A stretch of DNA of 45,680 bases from Catenulispora rubra (GTDB taxonomy: Bacteria; Actinomycetota; Actinomycetes; Streptomycetales; Catenulisporaceae), in contig NZ_JAACYW010000064.1 of assembly GCF_015356825.1 (NCBI RefSeq), positions 1-45,680 on the forward strand, in the 5' to 3' direction. Below are positions 7,611 through 16,807 of the stretch, one piece after another. The notes under the pieces are model-generated. The model ran no database searches, was not told where the DNA came from, and was given only the letters and a program-made list of their open reading frames with translations. A program made the translations under genes and the position numbers. Positions within the stretch are counted from its first letter, which is position 1. Each line of letters opens with the position of its first letter.

Positions 7611-8592
7611 AGTGGACCCACCTCTTCTGCAGCCGGAACTGGAGCGCGGTCAGCACCAGCAGCACCAGCGTGAGCACCACCGCGATCGCCGCGGCCAGCC
7701 CCTGGTTGCCGGTGACGAAGGCGTCCTCGTAGAAGAGGTACGCGATCGTCTTGCTGCCGGCCAGCGCCGGATTGGTCTTGCCGAGCATCATCAGGACCAT
7801 GTCGAACATCTGCAGGCCGCCGATCACCGACAGCACCGAGACGAAGAAGATGCTGGGGCTCAGCAGGGGCAGCGTGATCGAGAAGAACTGCCGGATCCGG
7901 CCGGCGCCGTCCAGCGAGGAGGCCTCGTAGTACTGGCGCGGGATGTTCTTCAGCCCGGCGGCGAAGATGATCATGTTGTAGCCCAGCGAGCTCCAGATGC
8001 CCACCAGGCCCATGGCCCAGACCGTGTACCGGTCGTCGGAGACCCAGTGCGGGCCGTGGATCCCGACCAGCGACAGCAGGTAGTTGATCAGGCCGTAGTC
8101 GCCGTTGTAGAGCCAGCGCCAGATCATCGCGACCGCGGCCGGCATGGTGACCACGGGGATGAAGTACAGGACCCGGTACAGGCTCGCGTACTTGCCGCTG
8201 ACCTGGTTCATCAGCGCGGCGAAGACGATCGACAGCGGGATGCCGGCCAGGATGATCAGCGAGTACTTGACGGTGTTCCAGGCCGCGCGCGGCAGCTGCG
8301 GATCCGACATGAACGAGCTGTAGTTCTGGAAGCCGACCCACTGCTGGCCGCCGAAGACGCCCCACGAGGTGAAGCTGAAGTAGGCGGACTGGACGATCGG
8401 CCAGAGGTAGAAGATCACGAGGCCGGCGAACAGGGGCGCGATCATCGCGTAGCCCCAGGCCCATTCCTTCAGGTGCGCCTTGGAGAAGCGAGGTCGCCGG
8501 CCGGCGACGGGCCGCTTGGCCGGCCCGCGCTCCGGACCGGCCTCCACCGCCGCCTTGCCGGCGGCGATGGAGGGGGATTCAGTGGCTGACAC
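7603..8592 (-). CDS. Carbohydrate ABC transporter permease, MalF-like
   Basis: This 329-residue membrane protein is the first permease of the same importer. After a basic cytoplasmic tail of about 45 residues it has six membrane segments, the first reading YAMIAPLFAGLVIFYLWPIV. The EAA loop is YYEASSLDGAGRIRQFFSITLPLLSPS. It starts four bases after the binding-protein gene stops, so binding protein, two permeases and dehydrogenase form one transcription unit. Confidence 0.93.
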   Translation of the reverse strand: MSATESPSIAAGKAAVEAGPERGPAKRPVAGRRPRFSKAHLKEWAWGYAMIAPLFAGLVIFYLWPIVQSAYFSFTSWGVFGGQQWVGFQNYSSFMSDPQLPRAAWNTVKYSLIILAGIPLSIVFAALMNQVSGKYASLYRVLYFIPVVTMPAAVAMIWRWLYNGDYGLINYLLSLVGIHGPHWVSDDRYTVWAMGLVGIWSSLGYNMIIFAAGLKNIPRQYYEASSLDGAGRIRQFFSITLPLLSPSIFFVSVLSVIGGLQMFDMVLMMLGKTNPALAGSKTIAYLFYEDAFVTGNQGLAAAIAVVLTLVLLVLTALQFRLQKRWVHYG

Positions 8593-8596
8593 CCGG

Positions 8597-9871
8597 CTAC
8601 TCCTTGGCCAGTTCGGCGTTCATCTGGTCCGCGATCTGCTTGACGCCGGTGGTCAGATCGAGCTTGCCGCCCCAGATCTGGTCCAGGGCGGCCTGCATCG
8701 GCGTGGTCCAGGCCGCGGTGTTCTTCGACACCGGGTACGGCACGGCGTCATCGAGCTGGTCGATGAAGGACTGCAGGTGGTACTGCGGGGTCGAGGCCAC
8801 CCAGGTCGCGGACAGGCCGTTGTAGGCCGGGATCACGGTGCCGGTCTTGGCCTGGATCTCGTTGGCCTCCTTCGTGCCGAGGTATTGCACGAACTCCCAG
8901 GCCGCCTGCGCGTGCTTGGTCTTGGCGTAGATGACGTTCGCCAGGCCGTTGATGACGGTCGCCTTCTTGCCGTCCGGGCCGGCCGGCAGCGGCGCGACGT
9001 CCGCCTCCAGGCCGGCCGCCGCCTTGTACTCGGGCATGTCGTAGTCGCCGTCGGCGAACATCGCCACCTTGCCGGAGGCGAACAGCTGGTCCGGCTGGGT
9101 ATCGGTCATCTGCTGCGCGGTCGGCGAGACGTGGTACTTGGTGATGAAGCCCAGCGCGTACTGCAGGCCGGCCAGGCTCTTGGGGTCGTCGAACCCGGAC
9201 TTCTTGTGGTCGGGGGTGATGGGCTGGCCGCCGGCCTGGAGCATGGTGTTGTACAGGTTCTCCTGAGTCCAGTCCGGGGAGGCGATGCCCCAGACGCCCT
9301 TGCCCGGGTCGTTCAGCTTCTGGGCCGCGCTGATGACGTCCTGCCAGGTCCAGCTGGCGGTCGGGTATTTGACCCCGGCGGCGTCGAAAAGCTTCTTGTT
9401 GTACCAGAGCCCGACGGTGTCGAAGTCCTTCGGCATGCCGTACTGCTTGCCGTCGAGGGTGTAGACGTCGTTCAGCGACTTCGGGAACGGGCTGTTGTCG
9501 AAGCCGGGCTTGTCCGACATGGACAGCAGCTGCTTCTGGCCGGCGTACAGGCCGATGCGGGTGGTGCTCATCCAGAAGACGTCCGGGGCGGTGCCCGAGG
9601 CGGCCGCGGTCTGGAGCTTGGTCCAGTAGTCGGCGTTCGGCGTGAGCTGGATGTTGATGGTGATGTTCGGATGGGACGCGTGGAAGGCGTCGGCCATCTC
9701 CTGCATCGCCGGCTTCTGCTTCGAGTCCCAGATGCCGTAGGTCAGGGTGACCGGGCCGGATCCGGCCTGTCCGGAAGACGCGGACTTCGAGGAGGAACAG
9801 CCGGTCGCGGCCAGGGCCAGGGCCCCGGCTCCGGCTCCGGCTCCGGCCAGCACCAACGCCTTTCGGAACAT
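8597..9871 (-). CDS. Sugar ABC transporter substrate-binding lipoprotein
   Basis: This 424-residue extracellular solute-binding protein has a lipoprotein signal: a basic start (MFRKALVLAG), a long glycine/alanine hydrophobic core, and a lipobox with Cys25 (AATGC), followed by a serine-rich linker. The mature part has the family-1 solute-binding pattern, opening VTLTYGIWDSKQKPAMQEMADAFHASHP and containing GLWYNKKLFDAAGV and GKVAMFADG, as in binding proteins for oligosaccharides or glycosides. It captures substrate outside the membrane for the permeases at 7603 and 6792. It is divergent from the ROK regulator, which probably controls it. Confidence 0.93.
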   Translation of the reverse strand: MFRKALVLAGAGAGAGALALAATGCSSSKSASSGQAGSGPVTLTYGIWDSKQKPAMQEMADAFHASHPNITINIQLTPNADYWTKLQTAAASGTAPDVFWMSTTRIGLYAGQKQLLSMSDKPGFDNSPFPKSLNDVYTLDGKQYGMPKDFDTVGLWYNKKLFDAAGVKYPTASWTWQDVISAAQKLNDPGKGVWGIASPDWTQENLYNTMLQAGGQPITPDHKKSGFDDPKSLAGLQYALGFITKYHVSPTAQQMTDTQPDQLFASGKVAMFADGDYDMPEYKAAAGLEADVAPLPAGPDGKKATVINGLANVIYAKTKHAQAAWEFVQYLGTKEANEIQAKTGTVIPAYNGLSATWVASTPQYHLQSFIDQLDDAVPYPVSKNTAAWTTPMQAALDQIWGGKLDLTTGVKQIADQMNAELAKE

Positions 9872-10143
9872 CCGCGTCTCCCAACGTTTTCGTGAGCCGT
9901 CGACGGCGTCGCCGCTTGTCAGAGGCCTGATGAGGGTGAGGGGTGGGAGGCGGGCCTCCCGTGACCCGGGACACTAGCCGCCGTTTTTGCTTGAGACCAG
10001 TGTTAATCGAGCAGGGTCATGCACGAGACGCGAAAAAGTACTCGTTCCGAGACCGGGCCGTGATCTGGTATCGAGATGAGTCGGACATCTTTACGCCAGT
10101 GATCGTCATAAATACCGGGCGTACCGCGCGCTCCCGGCCTAAG
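9872..10143. promoter_or_regulatory. Divergent control region between sugar importer and ROK regulator
   Basis: The 272 bp between the binding-protein start and the regulator start hold no convincing gene. The stretch 9984-10115 is clearly less GC-rich than its surroundings (for example TTTTTGCTTGAGACC and CGTCATAAATACC), as expected for divergent promoters. A possible -10 for the importer is TAGTGT on the minus strand near 9973. I could not find a dyad convincing enough to call an operator. Confidence 0.4.
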
Positions 10144-11364
10144 ATGGCCGCCATGCGACGGACCAGCGGCGACGGCAGCTTTCTGCGGAGCCTGAACGAG
10201 GTGGCGGTGCTGCGCGCACTGCGCGAGACCGGGACGCCGACCCTGGCCGAGGTCGCCCGGGCCGCGCAGCTGTCCCGGGCCACGACCGAGGTCATCATGG
10301 ACTCGCTGCAGCGCAACGGCTGGGTGGTGGAGGCCGAGGCGGTGGCCGACGGCCAGCGCGGGCGGCCGGCCCGGCGCTACGCCTTCCGCGCGGCCGCGGC
10401 GCACGTCGCGGGGGTGGCGATCGGCGGCTCCGGGGTCACCGCGATGGTCGCCGACCTGGACGGGGCGGTCGCGGGGCGGGCGGCGGAGCATCTGAGCCCG
10501 GAGCTGTCGGCGCCCGAGCGGCTGGACGCCGTCCAGCGGGTGCTGGAGCGCGCGGCTGGGGCGGCCGACGTGCCGCTGAGCCGGCTGGCCGCGGTCGGCG
10601 TCGGCACCACCGGCGTCATCGACAACGAGGGCCGGGTGCTCAAGAGCGTGGCGCTGGCCGACTGGTCGGGGGTGGACCTGCAGGCGGAGCTGGCCGCGCG
10701 GCTGCCGGTCCCGGTCGTGATCGAGAACGACATGCGGCTGGCGGTGCTGGCCGAGCACTGGCGCGGGGCGGCGTCCGAGCACGACAACGTGCTGTATCTG
10801 CACACCGGCCGGCGGATCGGGCTGGGGCTGCTGTTCGACGGGGTGCCGTACCGCGGTTCGCACGCCGCCGCGGGCGAGCTCGGCGGGCACCCGAACAGCC
10901 GGTGGGCGGCGTTCCAGCACGTCATGGACTACGCGATGGCCGCCGATCCGGGCGAGCTGCGGGCGCCGTCGCAGGCCGCGCTGTTCGCGATGGAGCGGGC
11001 GGCCGGCGGGGACGAGAAGGCGACGGCGGCGTTCCAGTCCTTCGCCCGGGCGCTGGCCGAGGGGCTGGTCAGCCTGGTGACGCCGCTGGATCCGGACCTG
11101 GTGGTGATCGGCGGGAGCCTGGCGCAGACCGGCGAGCACCTCACCGAGCCGATCAGGGCCCTGCTCGGTGAGGTGTGCCTGTATCCGCCGGACGTGAAGG
11201 TGTCAGAGCTCGGAGGCGACGCGGTCGGGATGGGGGCGGTTCGGCTCGCCCTCGACCACGCCGAGCCGGTGTTGTTCGCTTCGTTGTCGTCGGGGACCGG
11301 GTCTTCCGCGGCCGAGGCTTCCGCGGCCGGGTCCTCCTCAGCCGGGTCTTCGTCGGCGGCGTAG
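10144..11364 (+). CDS. ROK-family transcriptional regulator
   Basis: This protein of about 406 residues has an N-terminal winged helix (SLNEVAVLRALRETGTPTLAEVARAAQLSRATTEVIMDSL) and a C-terminal ROK sugar-kinase-like domain with VGVGTTGVID, IENDMRLAVLAEHW and a GELGGH segment. In classical ROK proteins a cysteine cluster binds zinc after the GHxx segment; none is present, and the region reads GGHPNSRWAAFQHVMDYA, so it is probably a zinc-free regulator. The C-terminus ends in a low-complexity Ala/Ser tail after ALDHAEPVLFASLSS. Its last 27 bp overlap, tail to tail, the end of the convergent LIV permease gene. ATG 10144 or 10153 is the likely start; neither has a strong ribosome site. It probably represses the divergent importer. 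Confidence 0.88.
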   Translation: MAAMRRTSGDGSFLRSLNEVAVLRALRETGTPTLAEVARAAQLSRATTEVIMDSLQRNGWVVEAEAVADGQRGRPARRYAFRAAAAHVAGVAIGGSGVTAMVADLDGAVAGRAAEHLSPELSAPERLDAVQRVLERAAGAADVPLSRLAAVGVGTTGVIDNEGRVLKSVALADWSGVDLQAELAARLPVPVVIENDMRLAVLAEHWRGAASEHDNVLYLHTGRRIGLGLLFDGVPYRGSHAAAGELGGHPNSRWAAFQHVMDYAMAADPGELRAPSQAALFAMERAAGGDEKATAAFQSFARALAEGLVSLVTPLDPDLVVIGGSLAQTGEHLTEPIRALLGEVCLYPPDVKVSELGGDAVGMGAVRLALDHAEPVLFASLSSGTGSSAAEASAAGSSSAGSSSAA

Positions 11365-12405
11365 CCGGTTCGGCAGGGCGGCCAGACCGCCGGGGACGGC
11401 GTAGACCACGAGCACGAACAGCACGCCGAGCAGCACCAGCGGCTGCGACAGCGGGATCCGCAGGACGGCGGGCAGGCTCGCGACCGAGTTGGAGGTGGCG
11501 ACCGCGCCGAGCCGGTGGTCCAGGAGCGTGTAGAGCACACCGCCGAGGACCGGGCCCCAGCGCGTACCGGACCCGCCGAGGACCACCATCACCAGCAGCG
11601 CGAGGGTGAAGTCGGTGGTCGTCGTCCCGGGCGTGGCGCCGGCGGTGACCAGCAGGTGCACCACGCCGCCAGCCGCGCCGAGCGTCCCGGCCAGCACGAA
11701 GGCGCCGAGCTGGTAGCGGAACGGGTTCAGGCCGAGGACTTCGGCGCGCCGCTCGTTGTCGCGGACGGCCTGCCAGACCCGGCCGACGCGGCTCCCGGTC
11801 AGCCACCAGACGACGCCGCAGACCACGACGAGGTAGGCGAGGGCGAGCCAGTACAGGTTGACGGTGTTGACCACGCCGACGAAGGCCGCGGGCACCTTCT
11901 CGGTGCTCAGCGGCAGTCCCTCCTCGCCGCCGGTGGTCTTCGGATCGCGGCCGACCAGGATGGACCCGGCCTGCGCGAACGCCAGGGTGACCATGGCGAA
12001 GCCGACGGTTCCCAGATTTTCGGAGCCCAGCTTTCCGACACCTTTCAGGGAAACTGCGCCGAGCAGGGTGCTGACCGCCGCGCCGATGGCGATCGCGAGC
12101 ACCGCGGCGGCCGCGAGCGGCAGGTGCATGTCCTTCATGGCGAGCTCCGCGCTGTAGGCGCCGATCGCGACATAGAGCGCGTGGCCGAAGGACATCAGGC
12201 CGAGGCGGCCGAACAGCAGGTCGTAGCCGACGGCTAGGCCGGCGAAGAGCAGGCAGAGGGCGAGGAGTTGGAGCGAGCCGGGGGTGTTGACGGCGCCGTC
12301 GAAGACGCCGGGGATGCTCAGCGTCGAGTAGGGCAGGCTGAGCAGGACCGCGAGGACCACGAGTGGTATCAGGTTGTTGATTTTCATCTTGCCGTGTCGC
12401 TTCAC
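11338..12405 (-). CDS. livM: LIV-type ABC transporter permease, LivM-like
   Basis: This 355-residue permease is the second membrane subunit of a branched-chain-amino-acid-type importer. It has multiple hydrophobic segments starting NLIPLVVLAVLLSLPY, with the family landmarks LLFGRLGLMSFGHALYVAIGAY, QAVRDNERRAEVLGLN and VVLGGSGTRWGPVLGG. The GTG at 12405 is chosen because it has a strong ribosome site (GGAGG, five bases of spacing) and overlaps the LivH stop by four bases; an internal ATG at 12387 is possible. It is last in the nine-gene operon. The substrate may be a small carboxylic acid rather than an amino acid, judging from the upstream genes. Confidence 0.92.
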   Translation of the reverse strand: MKRHGKMKINNLIPLVVLAVLLSLPYSTLSIPGVFDGAVNTPGSLQLLALCLLFAGLAVGYDLLFGRLGLMSFGHALYVAIGAYSAELAMKDMHLPLAAAAVLAIAIGAAVSTLLGAVSLKGVGKLGSENLGTVGFAMVTLAFAQAGSILVGRDPKTTGGEEGLPLSTEKVPAAFVGVVNTVNLYWLALAYLVVVCGVVWWLTGSRVGRVWQAVRDNERRAEVLGLNPFRYQLGAFVLAGTLGAAGGVVHLLVTAGATPGTTTTDFTLALLVMVVLGGSGTRWGPVLGGVLYTLLDHRLGAVATSNSVASLPAVLRIPLSQPLVLLGVLFVLVVYAVPGGLAALPNRLRRRRRPG

Positions 12406-13277
12406 GCGGTCCTCCGGATGAGCCGCTGGATGCCGTCCCGGTTGCCGCGGGCGAGCAGCACGACGGCGAGGATCGCGACCGCGGCGAAGTCGCCGAGGCC
12501 CGAGGCGGCGTAGTAGTTGGTGAACTGCTGGATCAGCCCGACGGCCGCCGCGGCGAGCGCGACCCCGTCGGTGCGCCCCATCCCGCCGATGACCACGACG
12601 ACGAACCCGAACACCAACAACGACGTGCCCTGATCCGGCGACACACTGCCGAAGTACACGCCGCCCAGCGCGCCGGCCAGCCCCGCGAGCGCGCCGCCGA
12701 TCGCGAAGACGAGGGTGAAGGCCTTGCGCACGTCGATGCCGAGGGCGGTGACCATGGCCCGGTCCTCGACGCCGGCCCGGACGACGAGCCCGTACCGGGT
12801 CCGGCCGAGGAAGAGCTTGAGCGCGGCGAGGACCACCAGCGCGGCGGCGATGAGGACGAAGCGGTCGGTCGGCACCTTCGCGCCGAGCAGGCTGACGGTC
12901 CCGGCGAGTTGCCTGGGCGGCAGGAACTGGCGGGCATCGGCGCCCCAGATGCCCTGCACGAGGGCGGGGAGCGCGAGGCCGAGCCCGACGGTGACGAGGA
13001 TCTGGTCCTTGGGGCGCGAGTAGAGGGGCCGGATGAGGACGGTCTCGATGAGCGCGGCGAGGACAGCCCCGGCGGCGACCGCAGCCGCGATGGCCACGGC
13101 GAACGGCAGATGCCCGGTCAGGCGCCACGCCGCATAGGCACCGGCGGTGACGAGCGCGCCGTGGGCGAAGTTGAGGACGTCCATCAGGCCGAAGATGAGC
13201 GAGAGGCCGCTTGCGATCAGGAAGTAGAGGGCGCCGAGGCCGAGGCCGGTGAGGGCGAGGAGGACGAGGGTGCTCAC
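12402..13277 (-). CDS. livH: LIV-type ABC transporter permease, LivH-like
   Basis: This 291-residue permease shows the LivH pattern: LGALYFLIASGLSLIFGLMDVLNFAHGALVTAGAYAAW near the N-terminus, RTRYGLVVRAGVEDRAMVTALGID in the cytoplasmic loop that meets the ATPase, and a final run of membrane helices. It overlaps the LivF gene by four bases at its start and LivM at its end, so the transporter genes are translationally coupled. It pairs with LivM to form the transmembrane channel. Confidence 0.93.
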   Translation of the reverse strand: MSTLVLLALTGLGLGALYFLIASGLSLIFGLMDVLNFAHGALVTAGAYAAWRLTGHLPFAVAIAAAVAAGAVLAALIETVLIRPLYSRPKDQILVTVGLGLALPALVQGIWGADARQFLPPRQLAGTVSLLGAKVPTDRFVLIAAALVVLAALKLFLGRTRYGLVVRAGVEDRAMVTALGIDVRKAFTLVFAIGGALAGLAGALGGVYFGSVSPDQGTSLLVFGFVVVVIGGMGRTDGVALAAAAVGLIQQFTNYYAASGLGDFAAVAILAVVLLARGNRDGIQRLIRRTA

Positions 13278-14101
13278 GGCGCGTCCGATCGGGTGGATTG
13301 CGGCGCCGACACTTCTTTCGGCGGTTGACGGTGGTTGACAATTGACTGAGGGTGGGTTGTCCCCCTGGAAGGGGCGGGGTGTAAGGATGGGGCCGAGTTC
13401 TCGCCGCGTGCCTGGCCGACGCCCAGCAACTCCCGCGTAAGCGCAGCATCCGCCAGCAGGTCGCGCACCGGGCCGCGATGCACCACCTGCCCTGCCGCGA
13501 GCACCACGGCGTCGCCGGCCAGGCGGCGCACCAGGGCGAGGTTCTGTTCGACCAGGAGCATGGGCACGCGCTCGGCGGCGCGTTCCAGGACCTCCGCTAC
13601 TTCGGTCACTACCTTGGGGGCCAGGCCCTTTGTTGGTTCGTCGACGACGAGGAGGCGGTTGTCGTTGAGGAGGGTGCGGGCGATGGCGACCATTTGCTGC
13701 TGGCCGCCGGAGAGGGTGCCGGCGGGTTGGGTGCCGCGCGTTTTCAGCTCTGGGAAGAGTTCGTAGATCAGGTCGTAGGCGTGGGCGGTGCCTCGGCGCT
13801 CGGCGAGGGTCAGGTTCTCCGCGACCGTCAGTTTTGCGAAGACGCAGCGGTCTTCTGGGGCGTAGCCGATGCCTCGGCGGACGATCTCGTGGGTGCGCAG
13901 GCGTTGGACCGGGGTGTCGGCGAAGGTGATGCGGCCGGTGCGGGGGACTAGGCCGAGGATGGCCTTGACCGTCGTCGTCTTGCCGACGCCGTTGCGGCCC
14001 AGCAGGGCGGTCACGCCGGTCGGCGCCACGGTGAACGAGACGCCCTGCAGGATGTGCGAGCCGCCGAGGGTGACGCGGACGTCGTCGAGTTCGAGGATCA
14101 C
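13274..14101 (-). CDS. livF: LIV-type ABC transporter ATPase, LivF-like
   Basis: This 275-residue ATPase has Walker A GRNGVGKT at about 35-42, the signature LSGGQQQ, and Walker B LLVVDEP followed by TKGLAP, a LivF hallmark. The normal domain ends near GVGQARGEN; a polar tail of about 40 residues (SLHPAPSRG to the end) is extra and may reflect loss of the original stop codon, since it runs up to the LivH start. It overlaps LivG by four bases. It partners LivG as the two nucleotide-binding subunits. Confidence 0.92.
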   Translation of the reverse strand: MILELDDVRVTLGGSHILQGVSFTVAPTGVTALLGRNGVGKTTTVKAILGLVPRTGRITFADTPVQRLRTHEIVRRGIGYAPEDRCVFAKLTVAENLTLAERRGTAHAYDLIYELFPELKTRGTQPAGTLSGGQQQMVAIARTLLNDNRLLVVDEPTKGLAPKVVTEVAEVLERAAERVPMLLVEQNLALVRRLAGDAVVLAAGQVVHRGPVRDLLADAALTRELLGVGQARGENSAPSLHPAPSRGTTHPQSIVNHRQPPKEVSAPQSTRSDAP

Positions 14102-14892
14102 AGCGCGTCCCCCACGTAAGCCTCCTGCACGCGGGCGTCGGCCATGATGCGCTCCGGTGTGTCGATCGCGAGCAGCGCGCCGTGGTGCATCACCGCGACG
14201 CGGTCGGCGAGGCCGAGGAGGACCTCCATGTGGTGCTCGACCATCAGGACCGTGCGGCCCTCGTCGCGGTGCAGGGTCCTGATGACGTCGACCAGTTCGG
14301 GGACCTCGCCGGATGCGACGCCGGCCATCGGTTCGTCGAGCAGGAGCAGGCGTTCGGCGCCGGAGGCCAGGAGCATGGCCAACTCCAGCTTGCGCTTGTC
14401 GCCGTGGGAGAGGTCGGCGGCGAGAGCGCTCGATTTCTCGGTCAGGCGGACGCGCTCCAAGGGGTCGGAGACGACCCCGCGCCGCTTCGCCGCGACCTGC
14501 TGCGCGAGCGCGACATGCTCGGCGACGGTCATGGTCGGGAAGACGCTGGAGGACTGGAAGGTCCGGCCGATCCCCCGCCGGGCGCGCTTGTGCGGTGGTT
14601 CGGTGGTGATGTCCGTGCCGTCGAGAGCAATCCGGCCGGCGGTAGCTCGGTTCAGGCCGCTGATCAGGTTGAACAGCGAGGTCTTGCCCGCGCCGTTGGG
14701 ACCGATCACTGCGACGAACTCGCCCTCGCTGACCGCGAGGTCCACCTCGGACAGGATCGCCGAGCCGCCGACGGTCCAGGAGAGCCCCGCCACAGTGAGC
14801 ACGTCGGGCACGCGGCCGTCGGGCGAGCGGCCATCGGGCGCCGCGGCGCCGGAGGAGAGTCCGTCGCGAGAGGTCAGTCCGTCACTCATCAT
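14098..14892 (-). CDS. livG: LIV-type ABC transporter ATPase, LivG-like
   Basis: This 264-residue ATPase begins with a Gly/Ser/Asp-rich tail of about 30 residues before the nucleotide-binding domain. Walker A is GPNGAGKT (about 64-71), followed by the LivG-typical GRTFQSSSVFPTMTVAEHV. The signature region reads LSHGDKRKLELAM, a LivG-type variant, and Walker B is LLLLDEPMAGV. The start ATG shares one base with the stop of the binding-protein gene (TGATG). It forms the ATP-driven motor with LivF. Confidence 0.92.
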   Translation of the reverse strand: MMSDGLTSRDGLSSGAAAPDGRSPDGRVPDVLTVAGLSWTVGGSAILSEVDLAVSEGEFVAVIGPNGAGKTSLFNLISGLNRATAGRIALDGTDITTEPPHKRARRGIGRTFQSSSVFPTMTVAEHVALAQQVAAKRRGVVSDPLERVRLTEKSSALAADLSHGDKRKLELAMLLASGAERLLLLDEPMAGVASGEVPELVDVIRTLHRDEGRTVLMVEHHMEVLLGLADRVAVMHHGALLAIDTPERIMADARVQEAYVGDAL

Positions 14893-16130
14893 CAGCTCGC
14901 CGGGAAGCTCTTGGCCGGCGGCGCGACCGCGTTCGGGTCCAGCGTCTTCACCACGGTCGGCGTCGTGCCGTTCAGCTTGGCCTGGAACATCGGCTGCAGC
15001 AGCGCGTGGTCCGAAGCACGGATCGCGTAGGCGCCCTTGATCCCGTCGAAGCTCCAGCCCTCCAGGTTCTTCACCATCGCGTCCACGTCGGTGTCGCCGT
15101 TCTCCGCGGCGTGCACGACCATCTGCGCGGCGGTGAAGCCGTCGGGGCTGAACAGGTCGGACTGCTCGCCGTGCGCCGAGAGGTAGGCGTCCATCGCCTT
15201 GGCCGCGTCGTTGCTGGTCCCGTCGGGGACGTAGTGCGCGAGGAAGGACACCTTGCCGCCGGTCAAGGCGAACACCGGGTAGGAGGCACGCACGTCCAGG
15301 CCGGTGACGGTGGTCGTGGCGTCCAGGACGCCCTGCTGCGACAGCGCGGTCCACAGCGCCGAGGCCGTGGTGCCGGCCCAGGCCACGAACAGCAGGTCCG
15401 GCTTGGCGTTCTTGGCCTGGGTGGCGAACGGCGTCAGGTCCGTGGCGCTCGGCGGGGCCAGGACCGAGTCCACCTTCGCGCCCTTGGCGCCCAGCACCGC
15501 CTTCACCGCCTCGACGTTCGCCTGGCCGAAGGCGCTGTCCTGGGCCAGGACGGTGACGTGCTTGTTCGTCAGGTCGCCGAGGAAGGACGCGGCCGTGGCG
15601 ATGTCCTGATACGTCTCGCGGCCCGACCGGAACGTGTACTTGTTCAGGCCGGTGACCGCGTCGGTGGCGGCCGGGCCGGAGACGAACAGCACCTTGTTCT
15701 GCGCGGCCAGCGGCGCCACCTGGAGCGCCACGCCGGAGGCGGTGGAGCCGGCCAGGATGCGGTAGCCCTGGCCGATCAGGTCCTTGGCGGCGCCGACGGC
15801 CTTGGCCGGGTCGCCTGCGTCGTCGCGCTGCGTCACCTCGATCTTGTGGCCGTTCACGGCGCCGGTGCCGTGCGTGGCGTAGTCCAGGCCCGCCAGGAAG
15901 CCCTGGTAGTAGTCCTTGCCGTAGGCGGCGAGCGGTCCGGTCTCGGAGTAGACGAGCCCGACCTTGATCGGCGCGCCGGACCCGCCGGAGGACGCCCCGC
16001 CCCCGCCCGACGACCCGCCGGCCGCCGTGCTCGGGCTCCCGCACGCGGCCAGCGCCGCGATCGACGCGGCGGCTATGGCTGCCGCTATATACGGAGCGCT
16101 GTATCTGCGCAGGATGCTGGTGGAATGCAT
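14892..16130 (-). CDS. LIV-type ABC transporter substrate-binding lipoprotein
   Basis: This 412-residue periplasmic-binding protein of the Leu/Ile/Val receptor family has a lipoprotein signal with Cys30 (IAALAAC) and a Gly/Ser linker. The mature part opens IKVGLVYSETGPLAAYGKDYYQGFLAGLDYA and contains AGSTASGVALQVAPLAAQNKVLFVSGPAATDAVTG, the family ligand-cleft strands. Members of this fold bind amino acids, amides, aromatic acids or short carboxylates. It starts ten bases after the CoA-transferase B gene, which ties the importer to ketone-body metabolism; that specificity is inferred from context only. Confidence 0.9.
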   Translation of the reverse strand: MHSTSILRRYSAPYIAAAIAAASIAALAACGSPSTAAGGSSGGGGASSGGSGAPIKVGLVYSETGPLAAYGKDYYQGFLAGLDYATHGTGAVNGHKIEVTQRDDAGDPAKAVGAAKDLIGQGYRILAGSTASGVALQVAPLAAQNKVLFVSGPAATDAVTGLNKYTFRSGRETYQDIATAASFLGDLTNKHVTVLAQDSAFGQANVEAVKAVLGAKGAKVDSVLAPPSATDLTPFATQAKNAKPDLLFVAWAGTTASALWTALSQQGVLDATTTVTGLDVRASYPVFALTGGKVSFLAHYVPDGTSNDAAKAMDAYLSAHGEQSDLFSPDGFTAAQMVVHAAENGDTDVDAMVKNLEGWSFDGIKGAYAIRASDHALLQPMFQAKLNGTTPTVVKTLDPNAVAPPAKSFPAS

Positions 16131-16140
16131 GGCCGGAACG

Positions 16141-16806
16141 TTAAGTCCGCGTTACGGGCCCCGAAATGTGGCCCGCCGCCACATCGAGGGGCGCTCCGGT
16201 GTTGGTCATCACCTCCTCGACCGTAACGCCCGGCGCCAGCTCGACCAGCCGGAAGCCGGCGGGCGTCACGTCGAGCACCGCCAGGTCGGTGATGACGCGG
16301 TCGACGACGCCCTTGCCGGTCAACGGAAGCGTGCACTCCCGGAGCAGCTTCGGGGAGCCGTCCTTCGCCGTGTGCTCCATGACCACCAGCACCCGGCGCG
16401 CGCCGTGCACCAGGTCCATCGCGCCGCCCATGCCCTTGACCAGCTTGCCGGGCACGGTCCAGTTCGCCAGGTCGCCGGCGGCCGAGACCTGCATCGCGCC
16501 GAGCACCGCGGTGTCGATGTGGCCGCCGCGGATCATGCCGAAGGAGACGGCGGAGTCGAAGAAGCTTGAGCCGGGGCGGACGGTGACGGTCTCCTTGCCC
16601 GCGTTGACCAGGTCGGGGTCGACGTCGTCCGGAGCCGGGTAGGGGCCTAGGCCGAGGATGCCGTTCTCCGATTGCAGGACGACTTCGACGCCGGGCGGCA
16701 GGTGGCCGGGGATCAGGGTCGGCAGGCCGATGCCGAGGTTGACGTAGGAGCCGTCGCGGAGTTCGCGCGCGGCGCGGGCCGCCAGTTGGTCGCGGGTCAG
16801 GGGCAT
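16141..16806 (-). CDS. scoB: 3-oxoacid CoA-transferase subunit B
   Basis: This 221-residue subunit carries the catalytic glutamate of the CoA-transferase in the motif SENGILGLGPYP. The enzyme moves CoA from succinyl-CoA to acetoacetate (or another 3-oxoacid), feeding acetoacetyl-CoA to a thiolase. Other family segments are FDSAVSFGMIRGGHIDTAVLGAMQV and WTVPGKLVKGMGGAMDLV. It begins one base after subunit A ends, so they are co-translated. The neighbouring 3-hydroxybutyrate dehydrogenase favours acetoacetate over 3-oxoadipate as the substrate. Confidence 0.93.
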   Translation of the reverse strand: MPLTRDQLAARAARELRDGSYVNLGIGLPTLIPGHLPPGVEVVLQSENGILGLGPYPAPDDVDPDLVNAGKETVTVRPGSSFFDSAVSFGMIRGGHIDTAVLGAMQVSAAGDLANWTVPGKLVKGMGGAMDLVHGARRVLVVMEHTAKDGSPKLLRECTLPLTGKGVVDRVITDLAVLDVTPAGFRLVELAPGVTVEEVMTNTGAPLDVAAGHISGPVTRT

Positions 16807-16807
16807 G

